A DNA stretch of 64,000 nucleotides, taken from Amphibacillus jilinensis Y1 (GTDB lineage: Bacteria > Bacillota > Bacilli > Bacillales > Amphibacillaceae). The notes below the pieces were generated by a model, which saw only the letters and a list, made by a program, of their open reading frames with translations, ran no database searches and was not told the DNA's origin. The position numbers and the translations under genes were made by a program. The DNA lies in the NCBI RefSeq assembly GCF_000306965.1, contig NZ_JH976434.1, positions 1,083,807 to 1,147,806 on the forward strand, given 5' to 3'. Below, one piece after another: positions 18,224 through 27,167 of this stretch. The stretch's first letter is position 1. Every line of letters starts with the position of its first letter.

Positions 18224-19873
18224 ATGTCAGACATCATTTTTAAAGAACAGCCATTTACGCAAGAAGCGATGGATAGGATTAAGGGCACATTTATTGATGA
18301 TTATCCCGTTGTCTACATTATTTATAACAATGATCAAAAACCAATGGCTTATATTGGCCAAACCGTGCATGCGAAGCAACGGATTCAGCAGCACCTGAAG
18401 GATCAACAACGAAAAAAACTGAATGCTACGTTAATTATTGGCTATCAGAAATTCAACCAATCCGCTACCTATAATATTGAGACAAATCTGATTAACTATT
18501 TTATTGCTGACAGTAAGTATCAGCTGCAAAACATGAGTCAAACAACCAATAGCCAAGTACATAATTATTTCGATAAACACTATTACCACCGAGAAGTATT
18601 TAAAGAAATTTGGGCTGGACTCAAGAGCAGAAACATTGTTAAAGAGGATATAGACATTCTTGAAAACAAGGATGTTTTTAAACTATCGCCCTACAAGTCA
18701 CTCTCAACCAGCCAGCTAAAGGTTAAAGAGGATATTCTCGACTATTGCACTAAGCAAATTCATAAAGACGGGCAGCATGTCTTTTTAATAAAAGGTGAGG
18801 CAGGTACAGGAAAAAGTGTTGTACTTAGCTCGTTATTTAATACATTACAAGATTATTCGAAAGACACAAGTTCGTCATTATATAAAACAAATAACTATCT
18901 ATTAGTTAATCATGGAGAAATGATTAAAACCTATCAAAGCATTGCAAGTAGCTTGCCGAATCTCAAAAAGAACAACTTTTTAAAGCCGACATCTTTTATT
19001 AACAAAGTTGACAAAGGGACAATTAAAGCTGCAGATGTTGTCCTAGTTGATGAAGCACACCTGTTGCTGAGCAAGGAAGACACATATAACAATTTTAATT
19101 ATCAAAATCATCTAGAAGAGATTATTAAACGCAGTAAAATTACTGTCATTATTTTCGATCCAAAGCAGTTTCTTAAAATTAAAAGCTATTGGAATGAAGC
19201 GACCATTAGGGATATGACGAAGCAGCATAAAACAACCGTTTATCACTTAACCGATCAATTCAGAATTCAGGCTAGTGAGGCTGTCCCCGCTTGGATTGAT
19301 GCATTTGTGGAGAACCGGTTGTTACCGATTCCTAACGAGTTAGAGGGGTTCGAGTTAAAAGTGTTTGAAAGTAGCCAAGCTATTAAAGAAGCTATTTTTA
19401 AGCAAAATGAAGCACATGGCTTATCAAGACTTGTTTCTACTTTTGATTACTTGCACAAAAAAGACGGTAATAGCTATCTCGTTGATGAAGGTGGTATTCA
19501 TTTGCCTTGGAACACGACCAGCACAAAAACGACTTGGGCAGAGGAAGCTTCAACAATTAGAGAGGTCGGTTCGATCTACACGGTACAGGGTTTTGATTTG
19601 AATTACGTTGGTGTGATTATAGGTCCATCGATAAGCTATGACCCACGCACAGATCAGCTTGTGATTGATACTCAGAAATATAAGGATACAGAAGCCTATC
19701 GCAAAAGACAAGACTTATCAGAACAGGAAAATGAGCAGCTAAAGGTTGAAATTATTTTAAATTCGCTTAATGTGTTAATGAAGCGTGGTATTCATGGTCT
19801 ATACATTTACGCAACCGACGATAATCTAAGGGAAAGATTACTTGAACTTCAAGAGGAGGGCCAATATGTCTGA
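18224..19873 (+). CDS. GIY-YIG nuclease fused to DUF2075 NTPase
   Basis: The 549-residue protein joins two activities. Residues 28-95 are a GIY-YIG endonuclease (VVYIIYN, AYIGQT at 42-47, R53, E86). Residues about 160 to the end are a DUF2075 superfamily-1-like NTPase with Walker A GEAGTGKS (191-198), Walker B VDEAH (275-279), and the late helicase-like motif SIYTVQGFDLNYVGVIIG. TAGGAG precedes the ATG. The gene overlaps the following MazG-like frame by 8 bp, implying translational coupling. The combination suggests a DNA- or RNA-targeting defence or repair enzyme (inference; no direct evidence here). Confidence 0.85.
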   Translation: MSDIIFKEQPFTQEAMDRIKGTFIDDYPVVYIIYNNDQKPMAYIGQTVHAKQRIQQHLKDQQRKKLNATLIIGYQKFNQSATYNIETNLINYFIADSKYQLQNMSQTTNSQVHNYFDKHYYHREVFKEIWAGLKSRNIVKEDIDILENKDVFKLSPYKSLSTSQLKVKEDILDYCTKQIHKDGQHVFLIKGEAGTGKSVVLSSLFNTLQDYSKDTSSSLYKTNNYLLVNHGEMIKTYQSIASSLPNLKKNNFLKPTSFINKVDKGTIKAADVVLVDEAHLLLSKEDTYNNFNYQNHLEEIIKRSKITVIIFDPKQFLKIKSYWNEATIRDMTKQHKTTVYHLTDQFRIQASEAVPAWIDAFVENRLLPIPNELEGFELKVFESSQAIKEAIFKQNEAHGLSRLVSTFDYLHKKDGNSYLVDEGGIHLPWNTTSTKTTWAEEASTIREVGSIYTVQGFDLNYVGVIIGPSISYDPRTDQLVIDTQKYKDTEAYRKRQDLSEQENEQLKVEIILNSLNVLMKRGIHGLYIYATDDNLRERLLELQEEGQYV

Positions 19874-20206
19874 CATCGATGCATTAATTGCAGAGGTAAA
19901 TAGATTTAGAGAAGCACGAGATTGGCGGCAATTTCATAACCCAAAGGATCTTGCTCTTTCCTTATCACTAGAAGCAGCAGAATTACTGGAGAACTTTCAA
20001 TGGAAAACGAGCGAGGAGGCCGTGGCGAGTAATTTATCTGGAATGAAGGATGAGCTTGCAGATGTTCTTATTTATGCACTTATGCTTTGTTCAGATCTAG
20101 AACTCGACTAGAAGCCATTATTAAAGCAAAACTGGAGAAAAATAATCAGAAGTATCCGATTGATAGAGCTAAAGGGAGAAAAGAAAAATATAGTGATCTA
20201 TCTTGA
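19866..20206 (+). pseudogene. MazG-like nucleotide pyrophosphohydrolase, frameshifted near the 3' end
   Basis: The start at 19866 has GAGGAGGG and overlaps the previous stop. The frame reads MSDIDALIAEVNRFREARDW, then SLEAAELLENFQW and DELADVLIYALMLCSDL, the helices with metal-binding Glu/Asp of MazG-like enzymes. It ends early at TAG (20109-20111). One base earlier in phase the reading continues LEAIIKAKLEKNNQKYPIDR and on to YSDLS, ending at 20206, which is the expected family tail. A single-base loss near 20108 explains this. All catalytic residues precede the shift, so the 81-residue product might still act, or the shift may be a sequencing error. Confidence 0.8.
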
Positions 20207-20224
20207 TTTGGAAAGGACACAGCC

Positions 20225-20935
20225 ATGAAAACCATTATCTTTGATGTTGACGATACCTTGTACGATCAAGCACTATCATTTCACGAGACGTTTAAAAGTC
20301 TAATTGAATCGTCTTGGAGCTATAACGAGATAGATACTATCTACCGAACGAGTCGAAAATACAGTGAAATCCTTTTTGATCAGAGTGAAGCTGGAGAAAT
20401 TTCAGTTTTAGAGTGGCAGATAGGGCGCATTGCCAAAGCGTTAGCCGATTATGGCATTCAGATTAATGATGAACAAGCACTTGCCTTTCATGAAAGCTAC
20501 AAGCAGGCTCAAGCTAATATTCGCTTGTTTCCTGAGGTGGAGGAGCTGCTTAATCATCTTGCCCAACTAGACGTACAGCTCGCTGTCCTAACAAATGGCG
20601 AAGAATCACATCAACTAATGAAAATAAAACAACTTGAATTAACCAATTGGATTCCAGAAGAAAATATCTTTGTCTCAGGAACATATGGCATTGCAAAGCC
20701 CAAATCAGGTATTTTTAAGATGGTTGAAGAAAAACTAAATTGTGATCCCAAACAAACCGTATACGTCGGTGACTCGTTTGAGAAGGACATTGTTGGCGCA
20801 AAGCAAGTTGGGTGGAAAGCCGTGTGGATCAATCATAGAAAGCATGAACAAGCGCCTAATAGCACTATTAATCCTGATAAAGTTGTGTATAGTGCTGCTG
20901 AATTATTTAAGTTTTTTAGAGCTCGTATTAACTAG
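20225..20935 (+). CDS. HAD-family phosphatase, YjjG-like nucleotidase type
   Basis: The 236-residue protein has HAD motif I DVDDTLYD (residues 7-14), motif II LTNGEE, motif III lysine in GIAKPKSGIF and motif IV VGDSFEKDIVGA, with a helical cap. These fit the HAD subfamily of YjjG-type house-cleaning nucleotidases. AAGGAC precedes the ATG. It follows the MazG-like gene by 18 bp, so the three genes probably form one transcript dealing with nucleotides and nucleic acid. Confidence 0.85.
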   Translation: MKTIIFDVDDTLYDQALSFHETFKSLIESSWSYNEIDTIYRTSRKYSEILFDQSEAGEISVLEWQIGRIAKALADYGIQINDEQALAFHESYKQAQANIRLFPEVEELLNHLAQLDVQLAVLTNGEESHQLMKIKQLELTNWIPEENIFVSGTYGIAKPKSGIFKMVEEKLNCDPKQTVYVGDSFEKDIVGAKQVGWKAVWINHRKHEQAPNSTINPDKVVYSAAELFKFFRARIN

Positions 20936-21078
20936 CATGTTTTATGGTTGTTATAGGACTATAATTATACCATTTTAAAAAGAGAAGGCTCAATTTACCC
21001 GATTAGTAACGTTCAAGGACAAAAGATAAAAACATCTCATCTTGATAACATTATGATTGTGCTGAAGCAACTAAAAAA

Positions 21079-21110
21079 GAAGGACACTAAAAATTATTTA
21101 GATGTCCTTC
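21079..21110 (-). terminator. Terminator for the reverse-strand relic gene at 21125
   Basis: GAAGGACA (21079-21086) pairs with TGTCCTTC (21103-21110). On the reverse strand the stem is followed by TTTTTT, only 15 bp after the relic's stop codon. Confidence 0.7.
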
Positions 21111-21124
21111 ATACTATTAATCTA

Positions 21125-21358
21125 TTAATAAATAGAGTAATTAAAACTCATTTCAACGTATTTCCGGAAGTAATTAGTGGATCCTGATGAACCACCTATT
21201 GAAAAACCTGCCGCAGACCAACCAGCATTGAAGCTCTGGGTCGTTGCAATTTGAATGGTTGCATCTCCAAGGACTCTAATTCCGATTGAAGGGAAGGTGC
21301 CGCTAGTTGAAATTGTATCAGCAGTAGCAGATTCTATTGTATGGCTACCTGATCCACA
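21125..21358 (-). pseudogene. 3' relic of an unidentified gene
   Basis: The reverse strand reads about 78 codons rich in Ser, Thr, Gly and Ile (FPSIGIRVLGDATIQIATTQ, SAAGFSIGGSSGS, then NYFRKYVEMSFNYSIY and stop). There is no start codon or ribosome site. A proper terminator follows. This looks like the C-terminus of a secreted or surface beta-rich protein whose 5' part has been lost. No family is recognised. Confidence 0.5.
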
Positions 21359-21456
21359 TAATCAAGATATCGTTTTACGCGTTTTTAATAATAAACGTAT
21401 TAAATGAACATTCATTTTATGGTATATTGAAATTATATATAGGAGGTATATATCTA

Positions 21457-21669
21457 ATGTTTGAAATTTCAACAGAAAACTGGAATGGTTTAGTTAATAG
21501 TGTTGCAGATTTAGCTGATAAAACCCAACGACAATTAGTGGATGTAAATAGTTACTTAAGTGAATTAAATCGCACATTAATCTACACGAATATTATCTTA
21601 ACGGTTATTGCTTTGACATTTATAGCCTCATTAATTATTAAAGTGACTAAATATAAAAGAGATAAATAG
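21457..21669 (+). CDS. Small single-pass membrane protein
   Basis: The 70-residue protein starts 11 bases after a perfect AGGAGG. An amphipathic N-terminal helix (residues 5-38, SVADLADKTQRQLVDVNSYLSELN) precedes one TM helix (about 40-60, IYTNIILTVIALTFIASLII) and a KVTKYKRDK tail. The layout resembles small phage or toxin-linked membrane proteins, but no family is recognised. It stands between two gene relics. Confidence 0.55.
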   Translation: MFEISTENWNGLVNSVADLADKTQRQLVDVNSYLSELNRTLIYTNIILTVIALTFIASLIIKVTKYKRDK

Positions 21670-21710
21670 CAACGTATTAATGCACGTTTAAATATATAGT
21701 TATAAAAAAA

Positions 21711-21974
21711 TTATCTTTTCACTATTTTCTGCTTATCTCGCATAAATGCAGCATAAATTGATTTTAACCCTGTAGTATCTAAGTCAATATTATTTTCATA
21801 GGCATATTTAATAGAGTGTCCTAATCCTAACGTCATACTTCCAGCAAGACTAGCGCCCGCTATGGTGTCCGCACCCGGAATAAGTTTAGCTACGATGTTA
21901 CCCGTTAAAGTCGCAATCGTTAATTCCTGCGCGCGATCCTTTGTGATTGGCTTTTCGTATAATGTGGCTAAGCG
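21711..21974 (-). pseudogene. 3' relic of a DUF697/YcjF-like protein
   Basis: The reverse strand reads 87 residues with no start, directly after an in-frame stop (21975-21977). It includes KDRAQELTIATLTGNIVAKL, IPGADTIAGASLAGSMTLGLG, and HSIKYAYENNIDLD, ending RDKQKIVKR. The Gly-rich helical pattern is like the C-terminal membrane-hairpin domain of DUF697 proteins attached to GTPases. The GTPase part is absent. The family call is tentative. Confidence 0.5.
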
Positions 21975-22015
21975 TTACCAATTAGCCGGACTTGAATGCC
22001 TACAGTAGAATGATA

Positions 22016-22654
22016 TCAGCAACCAATAAAATAATTAATAAACTCAGAAACACGATTAAATGAGATATGTGGCTCTATCGAAAATGCAGAGGTTTGATAA
22101 TCCGGTAACCATTGAACACCCACTGTAAGAACATTTGCTTGAATGCCTGCGTACATATCTGCATCACTATCCCCAATAAACATTGCTTCTTTATGTTGTA
22201 ATTGTAATATAGATAACGCCTTATTTATCCCTTCTGGATTTGGTTTCGGTTCAATGACATCATCACCTGTTATAATAACATCAAAGATATTTTCCATTTG
22301 AAGTGCTTCTAAAGAAATATCCAAACTCCTTTTTGCTTTTCCAGTCACTATTCCTAATTTAAAACCTCTTTCTTTTAAAAGCTTTATTAAATTAACAATG
22401 TCATTATTAGGCTCGACTAACGCATGATGATGTTCTGCATATTTTTCATAATACCATTCAATTGCCTGCTCTTTATTAGCATTTAATAGGTTTTCTTTTA
22501 TAATGCCTGTTTCAGACGGACCAAACATCGCCTTAACGGCTTCAGGAGAAAGGTCTTTATTATCAAATTTTTGAAAAACATTTTGAAAAGCATAAAAACA
22601 AAGGGGTAAAGTATTCGCTAACGTTCCATCAAAATCAAAAATAATTGCTTTCAT
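22016..22654 (-). CDS. HAD hydrolase, PpaX/phosphoglycolate phosphatase-like
   Basis: The 212-residue protein has DFDGTLANT (motif I, residues 7-15), IVTGKAK (II), EPKPNPEG (III) and FIGDSDADM (IV), with an alpha-helical cap between I and II. This is the layout of PpaX/Gph phosphatases. AAGGGAG precedes the ATG. It stands alone between relics and the iron importer. Substrate unknown. Confidence 0.88.
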   Translation of the reverse strand: MKAIIFDFDGTLANTLPLCFYAFQNVFQKFDNKDLSPEAVKAMFGPSETGIIKENLLNANKEQAIEWYYEKYAEHHHALVEPNNDIVNLIKLLKERGFKLGIVTGKAKRSLDISLEALQMENIFDVIITGDDVIEPKPNPEGINKALSILQLQHKEAMFIGDSDADMYAGIQANVLTVGVQWLPDYQTSAFSIEPHISFNRVSEFINYFIGC

Positions 22655-22765
22655 AACAGACGCTCCCTTAAAATTTGTCTTCCTCTTTCTCCCAACATTA
22701 TCAAAATTATATTCAAAACTGGGGGCATTCTCGATAAAACGAACCTTTAATAATTAAACATCTAT

Positions 22766-24451
22766 CTAATATTTTTTTAACAAATACCTTAGCGGAATAA
22801 TGGATATTAGTATAATAATTAAAGCCGCCGGCGCCGCTAAATAGTAAAACGATTCATTGGCTTCTACATAGACTCTGACCGCTAACGTATCAAAACCTGG
22901 GGGGCGTAGCATAAGTGTTGCCGGCAGCTCTTTGATCGAACTCACAAAGACAAGCGCTCCACCTGCCAATACCCCTGGCAAAATCGAGGGTAGAATCACT
23001 TTAATCATAACTTTCCAAGGGGGGTGTCCTAAACTTCGTGCCGCTTCATCAATACGAGGTGATACAAGGCTTAACGATGCTTCTCCGGCTTGCATTGCCT
23101 GTGGTAAAAAACGGATAACCAGGGCAATAGCCACCATATAAAACGTATTATATAAAGCAGGCAGATGGTTATTAAAGACAAAGATCATCCCTAAAGCAAC
23201 AATAACACCCGGTAGCGCATAGCCTGCGTAACTTAACTTATCTATTGAGCTTGATATGACAGATGGGTATCTTGATTTCAAATAAATAATTGGCATAGAA
23301 AGTACCATACACAGTAAAGAAGCAAATAAAGATACGCGCAAACTGTTCCAAGCAAATCCAAAGAAGCGTGCATCTAGTGCACCCCTACCTATTCCAATAG
23401 CAGACCAGTAAACAAGCACAATTATCGGTAATACCACCGAAACAAAGAAAATAACACAAACATAAATAAGTGCTGGTATTTTCCACTTACCAAGTGATAA
23501 AATATCAGGTTCTTTAAAAGTATTGGCTGTTTGGTAATACTTACTCTTCCTCCTTGTTTTCACCTCTACCCATAGAATAACAATCGTTAGCAACATAAGG
23601 ACTAAGCTTAAGATAGAGGCCGAAGCCGTGTCAAAACTTGCTCGTTGAAAATAAATAGCTGCTGTAAATGTAACATAGCGCATCATTGCAATGACACCAA
23701 AGTCAGATAAGACATATAAAGCGATGAGGATAGCTCCCGCACCAATTGCCGGTCGCAAAAAAGGTAAGTTAACCTTCCAAAAGATTTGTCTCGTATTCAT
23801 CCCCTGCGAGCGAGCAATTTCTTCAAAGTTACGATTCATCTTGCGCAGCGAAGCACTTGCTATTAAGAATACATAAGGATATGTAAACATGGTTAATACA
23901 AAAAACACACCCCAAAAAGAATAGATATCTATCGGATACTCGCCAAACATATTTACTAACCAGGATACCTCTCGCCAAGCATTTTGCACCCAACCACTTG
24001 GTCCAAGGACAATAATATATGTCATCGCTCCTACATAGGGTGGAATAACTAATGGGAGTGCCAACAGCCACTGCCATATTTTCCGACCAGGTATATCCGT
24101 ACGCACAACAATCCAAGATAATGTGACACCAATCAAGACAGCACACAAAGTAACCGCAACGGTTAGCGAGAACGTATTCAATAAAAGTTGTGGAATCCGA
24201 TCATCTAGTAGACGCCTCCAGCGATCAACACCCGCGAATAATGATTGCCAGATAACATAAATGATTGGTATAGACATTATGAGTCCAGTTAACAAGCCAA
24301 GTAAAAACAATACTTTACCGGGCGGGTTTCCATGCCAACTGTCCATCCACTTTCTCCTTAAGAAACGGAGAACGGCTAGAGAAGTATCTTCTCCAGCCTT
24401 GGCATTGTTATCATTATTTAATTGGTGATAATTTTGATCGTCTTCACTCAT
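22766..24451 (-). CDS. fbpB: Ferric-iron ABC transporter permease (two fused membrane domains)
   Basis: The 561-residue protein holds two homologous binding-protein-dependent permease domains with about 12 helices. The ATPase-contact EAA loops are visible at FEEIARSQGMNTRQIFWKVNLPF and IDEAARSLGHPPWKVMIKVI. This fused architecture is typical of FbpB/AfuB/SfuB Fe(III) importers. AGGAGAG precedes the ATG. It follows the binding-protein gene by 37 bp on the same transcript. Confidence 0.92.
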   Translation of the reverse strand: MSEDDQNYHQLNNDNNAKAGEDTSLAVLRFLRRKWMDSWHGNPPGKVLFLLGLLTGLIMSIPIIYVIWQSLFAGVDRWRRLLDDRIPQLLLNTFSLTVAVTLCAVLIGVTLSWIVVRTDIPGRKIWQWLLALPLVIPPYVGAMTYIIVLGPSGWVQNAWREVSWLVNMFGEYPIDIYSFWGVFFVLTMFTYPYVFLIASASLRKMNRNFEEIARSQGMNTRQIFWKVNLPFLRPAIGAGAILIALYVLSDFGVIAMMRYVTFTAAIYFQRASFDTASASILSLVLMLLTIVILWVEVKTRRKSKYYQTANTFKEPDILSLGKWKIPALIYVCVIFFVSVVLPIIVLVYWSAIGIGRGALDARFFGFAWNSLRVSLFASLLCMVLSMPIIYLKSRYPSVISSSIDKLSYAGYALPGVIVALGMIFVFNNHLPALYNTFYMVAIALVIRFLPQAMQAGEASLSLVSPRIDEAARSLGHPPWKVMIKVILPSILPGVLAGGALVFVSSIKELPATLMLRPPGFDTLAVRVYVEANESFYYLAAPAALIIILISIIPLRYLLKKY

Positions 24452-24488
24452 ATATACTCTCTCCTAAGCCGCAAAACCAAAATCGAAG

Positions 24489-25517
24489 TTACCTCAATTC
24501 AAGGTCTAAACCAGATTGTTCAATAAGTTCTTTCGTATCTTCAAAGTATTTCCCGAGATCTTTTAACGGCATTTGTTGAACTTTTAAATCTGCAAATCTA
24601 ACTGCATGTTCATATGGAGGCTCTAAATCAGCATTGATAGGGATTTCTAAAGACTCTCCAACAAATTCTAATTGATTTTCTGGTAAAAGTAACCACTCAA
24701 TAAATGCTTTGGCATCCTCTTCATTCGGCGCACCGTTTACAAGGCCCACACCTGCAGCATTAGCAATAACGCCCATATCCCCTTCTCCTTGATCAGGATA
24801 AATGAAACCAACGTTATTATTGTTCGGTTCTTCTAACTGTTGGTGATAGTAGTAGTTGTTTACTAAACCAAATGGATGCTCACCTGCACCAACGGCCTGC
24901 CGAATGTCACCATGACCACTGTAGATGCCACCTGCATTATCTTTAATGGCTTCGACCCACTCAGCTGTTCTTTCATCTCCCCACTCATTACGCAAAGCAG
25001 AGACATTACCAATCATACCGCCATTGCCACCGCGAGTAATAGCAAATTGCCCCTCAAATTCTGCATCCATTAATGCTTCCATCGTTTTTGGCATTTCCTC
25101 TTCAGTGATCATATCTTTATTGTAAATGAAACCACGGGATCTTGCTGATATAGCAATCCAAGAATTGTCATCTGCACGATATGGCGCATCGATGGTTTCA
25201 ACACCTTCTCCATCAAAGCTTGCTAATAAGTCTTCCATACGTAAATATTCTAATGCACCAATATCATTTGAAATAAAAATATCAGCTTGCACATTACCCG
25301 TTTCTTCTTTTAATTGGAGTGCATCTGCTTCATGTAAAGTTCTAACCGTTATCCCTGTTTCTTCAGAAAATTTATCAAGTAACGGTTGTACAAATCTTTC
25401 GTTACGGCTTGAGTAAACGACAAGCTCGTCTTCATCCCCTTGACCACATGCAGTTACTAAGATTACTAACAACATTAACGATGCTATAAACATCAAAGAT
25501 TTAATTGATTTCTTCAT
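24489..25517 (-). CDS. fbpA: Ferric-iron-binding lipoprotein of the ABC importer
   Basis: The 342-residue protein starts at the ATG at 25517 after GAGGGG. A lipoprotein signal ends in the lipobox LVTACG. The mature part begins ELVVYSSRNERF, the usual opening of AfuA/FbpA proteins, and contains FGLVNNYYYHQQL, in which tandem tyrosines bind Fe(III) in the family. The promoter region has two Fur-like boxes. The permease gene follows. Confidence 0.92.
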   Translation of the reverse strand: MKKSIKSLMFIASLMLLVILVTACGQGDEDELVVYSSRNERFVQPLLDKFSEETGITVRTLHEADALQLKEETGNVQADIFISNDIGALEYLRMEDLLASFDGEGVETIDAPYRADDNSWIAISARSRGFIYNKDMITEEEMPKTMEALMDAEFEGQFAITRGGNGGMIGNVSALRNEWGDERTAEWVEAIKDNAGGIYSGHGDIRQAVGAGEHPFGLVNNYYYHQQLEEPNNNNVGFIYPDQGEGDMGVIANAAGVGLVNGAPNEEDAKAFIEWLLLPENQLEFVGESLEIPINADLEPPYEHAVRFADLKVQQMPLKDLGKYFEDTKELIEQSGLDLELR

Positions 25518-25559
25518 GGCTATGTTTCCCCTCATTAAATATATTTTACTGATCGACAA

Positions 25560-25619
25560 TGACATTCATTCTCATTTAAAAACTGTGCTTAGTTTATCTT
25601 GAATGATAATCGTTGTCAA
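25560..25619 (-). promoter_or_regulatory. fbpA promoter with two Fur-like boxes
   Basis: On the reverse strand TTGACA (25614-25619) and TAAACT (25591-25596) are 17 bp apart. TGATAATCGTTGTCA (25604-25618) overlaps the -35 and spacer and matches the 7-1-7 Fur pattern at 12 of 14 positions. A second box, TGACATTCATTCTCA (25560-25574), lies just downstream. Iron-replete Fur would repress the transcript. Confidence 0.7.
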
Positions 25620-25724
25620 TAAGGTTTTGGTCTTTTCGTTTCTAACCCCTTACATGCTTAAAGTTAAGGAAATGACACTTCTCTATGTGAATTTCGATTG
25701 AAATCGATTCATTTTATTTTTGAA

Positions 25725-25791
25725 AAAAGCGCGGCTTTCTTCATATGATTACACCTTTTATATTGATAAGGTGCGAAGAAAGCCATGCACT
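25725..25791 (-). terminator. Terminator of the fbpC transcript
   Basis: GGCTTTCTTC pairs perfectly with GAAGAAAGCC. A nested CACCTT/AAGGTG stem sits inside and, on the reverse strand, a T run follows. It lies just after the fbpC stop, so the ATPase gene is a separate transcript from fbpAB. Confidence 0.8.
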
Positions 25792-25811
25792 TATAAGATA
25801 ATTATTTAATT

Positions 25812-26867
25812 TTAATTAACTAGGGCAACCAATTCAGGCGTTATATTAAATGTAACAGCACGACCGATTTCAATCTCTTGTTCAACCGGTGCATAGATAA
25901 CCATTGGTTGATTAGAATGATCACCTGATTGTAATCGAACATGAAGTTCTTGGTATTCACCACTGTATGTAGCGCGTTCAACTATACCAGAGTAACGGCC
26001 ATATTCCGCAAGGCGACAACCTTCTGGGCGAATAGACACGACAACATTTTCCAGTTCTTTATTTGTTTGTTGAGGTACACAAACGCGACCAAAATGCGTC
26101 TCAACGTGCTTCAAGTCTGGACATAACCTTCCAGATACTAAGTTGGTTTTCCCAACAAATTGAGCAACAAAACAATTAACAGGGCAACGATAAATCTCTT
26201 TAGGCGATGCAATTTGTTGAATAATTCCTTCATTCATGACGACAACACGATCAGATACTGAAAACGCGTCTTTCTGATCATGGGTCACAATAATTGCAGT
26301 TGCGTTAGCTTTTCTAAGGATATTCGTGACATCCAAACGCATCTTTTCTCTTAGTCCTGCATCTAAATTGCTAAACGGCTCATCCATTAAGATAACTTTG
26401 GGATTGGGTGCTAATGCACGCGCTAATGCAACCCGTTGCTGCTGACCTCCAGATAGTTCATTCGGTAAACGGGTACCAAAACCAACTAAACCAACTAACT
26501 CAAGGACTTCACGAACACGTTTTTTCTTATCTCGAAGTTTCCATTTATTTAAGCCAAACATTATATTTTTTTCAATTGTTAAAAATGGAAATAGGGCATA
26601 ATCTTGAAACACCATGCCTATTCCCCTTTTTTCAGAGGGTAAAGAGCGACGATCATCACAAACGATTTCGTCACCAATTCGAATGCTGCCACCTGTAGGC
26701 TTTTCAAACCCTGCTAACATTCTGAGTGTTGTTGTTTTACCACAACCACTCGGTCCTAATAAAGTTATAATTTCACCCTCTGATATTTCAAGGGTTAATT
26801 GATCGACTGCAGGTGTAGCTGCTCGATTATAATACTTCGTTACGTGATCCAATTGAATATAACTCAT
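25812..26867 (-). CDS. fbpC: Ferric-iron ABC transporter ATPase
   Basis: The 351-residue ATPase has Walker A GPSGCGKT (38-45), signature LSGGQQQR, Walker B VILMDEPFSNLD, H-loop IVTHDQ and a C-terminal TOBE-like regulatory domain (about 245-350), as in FbpC/AfuC. GGGGA precedes the ATG. It lies directly upstream of fbpAB with its own terminator and a separate Fur-like box (near 26904-26918). Confidence 0.92.
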   Translation of the reverse strand: MSYIQLDHVTKYYNRAATPAVDQLTLEISEGEIITLLGPSGCGKTTTLRMLAGFEKPTGGSIRIGDEIVCDDRRSLPSEKRGIGMVFQDYALFPFLTIEKNIMFGLNKWKLRDKKKRVREVLELVGLVGFGTRLPNELSGGQQQRVALARALAPNPKVILMDEPFSNLDAGLREKMRLDVTNILRKANATAIIVTHDQKDAFSVSDRVVVMNEGIIQQIASPKEIYRCPVNCFVAQFVGKTNLVSGRLCPDLKHVETHFGRVCVPQQTNKELENVVVSIRPEGCRLAEYGRYSGIVERATYSGEYQELHVRLQSGDHSNQPMVIYAPVEQEIEIGRAVTFNITPELVALVN

Positions 26868-26903
26868 AATTAAGCAATCCCCTTTGTTTTTTCATCGATT
26901 GAA

Positions 26904-26918
26904 TGAGAATGAGATTCA
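26904..26918. promoter_or_regulatory. Fur-like box before fbpC
   Basis: TGAGAATGAGATTCA partly fits the 7-1-7 Fur pattern (about 10 of 14 positions) and lies 37 bp upstream of the fbpC start. Confidence 0.4.
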
Positions 26919-27090
26919 CTATCAAATTTTAGCATAGGCAAGCCTTTAGTGCAATAACGTACTCCAGAGTTTTACCGTGTACCGTGATACAGAAGAACTC
27001 ATTTAAGCGCACACTAACAATGACGCGCTCCGCTAAACTAAGCGATCGAATATTCTGAGAGTATCTTTCTTTGAACGATTTTTCAATTTA

Positions 27091-27119
27091 TTGTAGCCAC
27101 CTATTATACAGACTATGCT
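27091..27119 (+). promoter_or_regulatory. Candidate promoter of the AAA/radical-SAM operon
   Basis: TTGTAG (27091-27096) and TATGCT (27114-27119) are spaced by exactly 17 bp, about 50 bp before the first gene. The rest of 26919-27090 shows no recognised element. Confidence 0.5.
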
Positions 27120-27167
27120 AAAATAAATTTAATTAATAAATTGTGAAGATAAGGGAGCGGTCATTAT

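Noticed and set aside
20957-21187. Plus-strand open frame of 76 codons without start
   Set aside because: It crosses a reverse-strand terminator and the end of a reverse-strand relic; no start or ribosome site.
20936-22015. Prophage or integrative element
   Set aside because: Relics are present but no integrase, att repeats or phage structural genes are seen.
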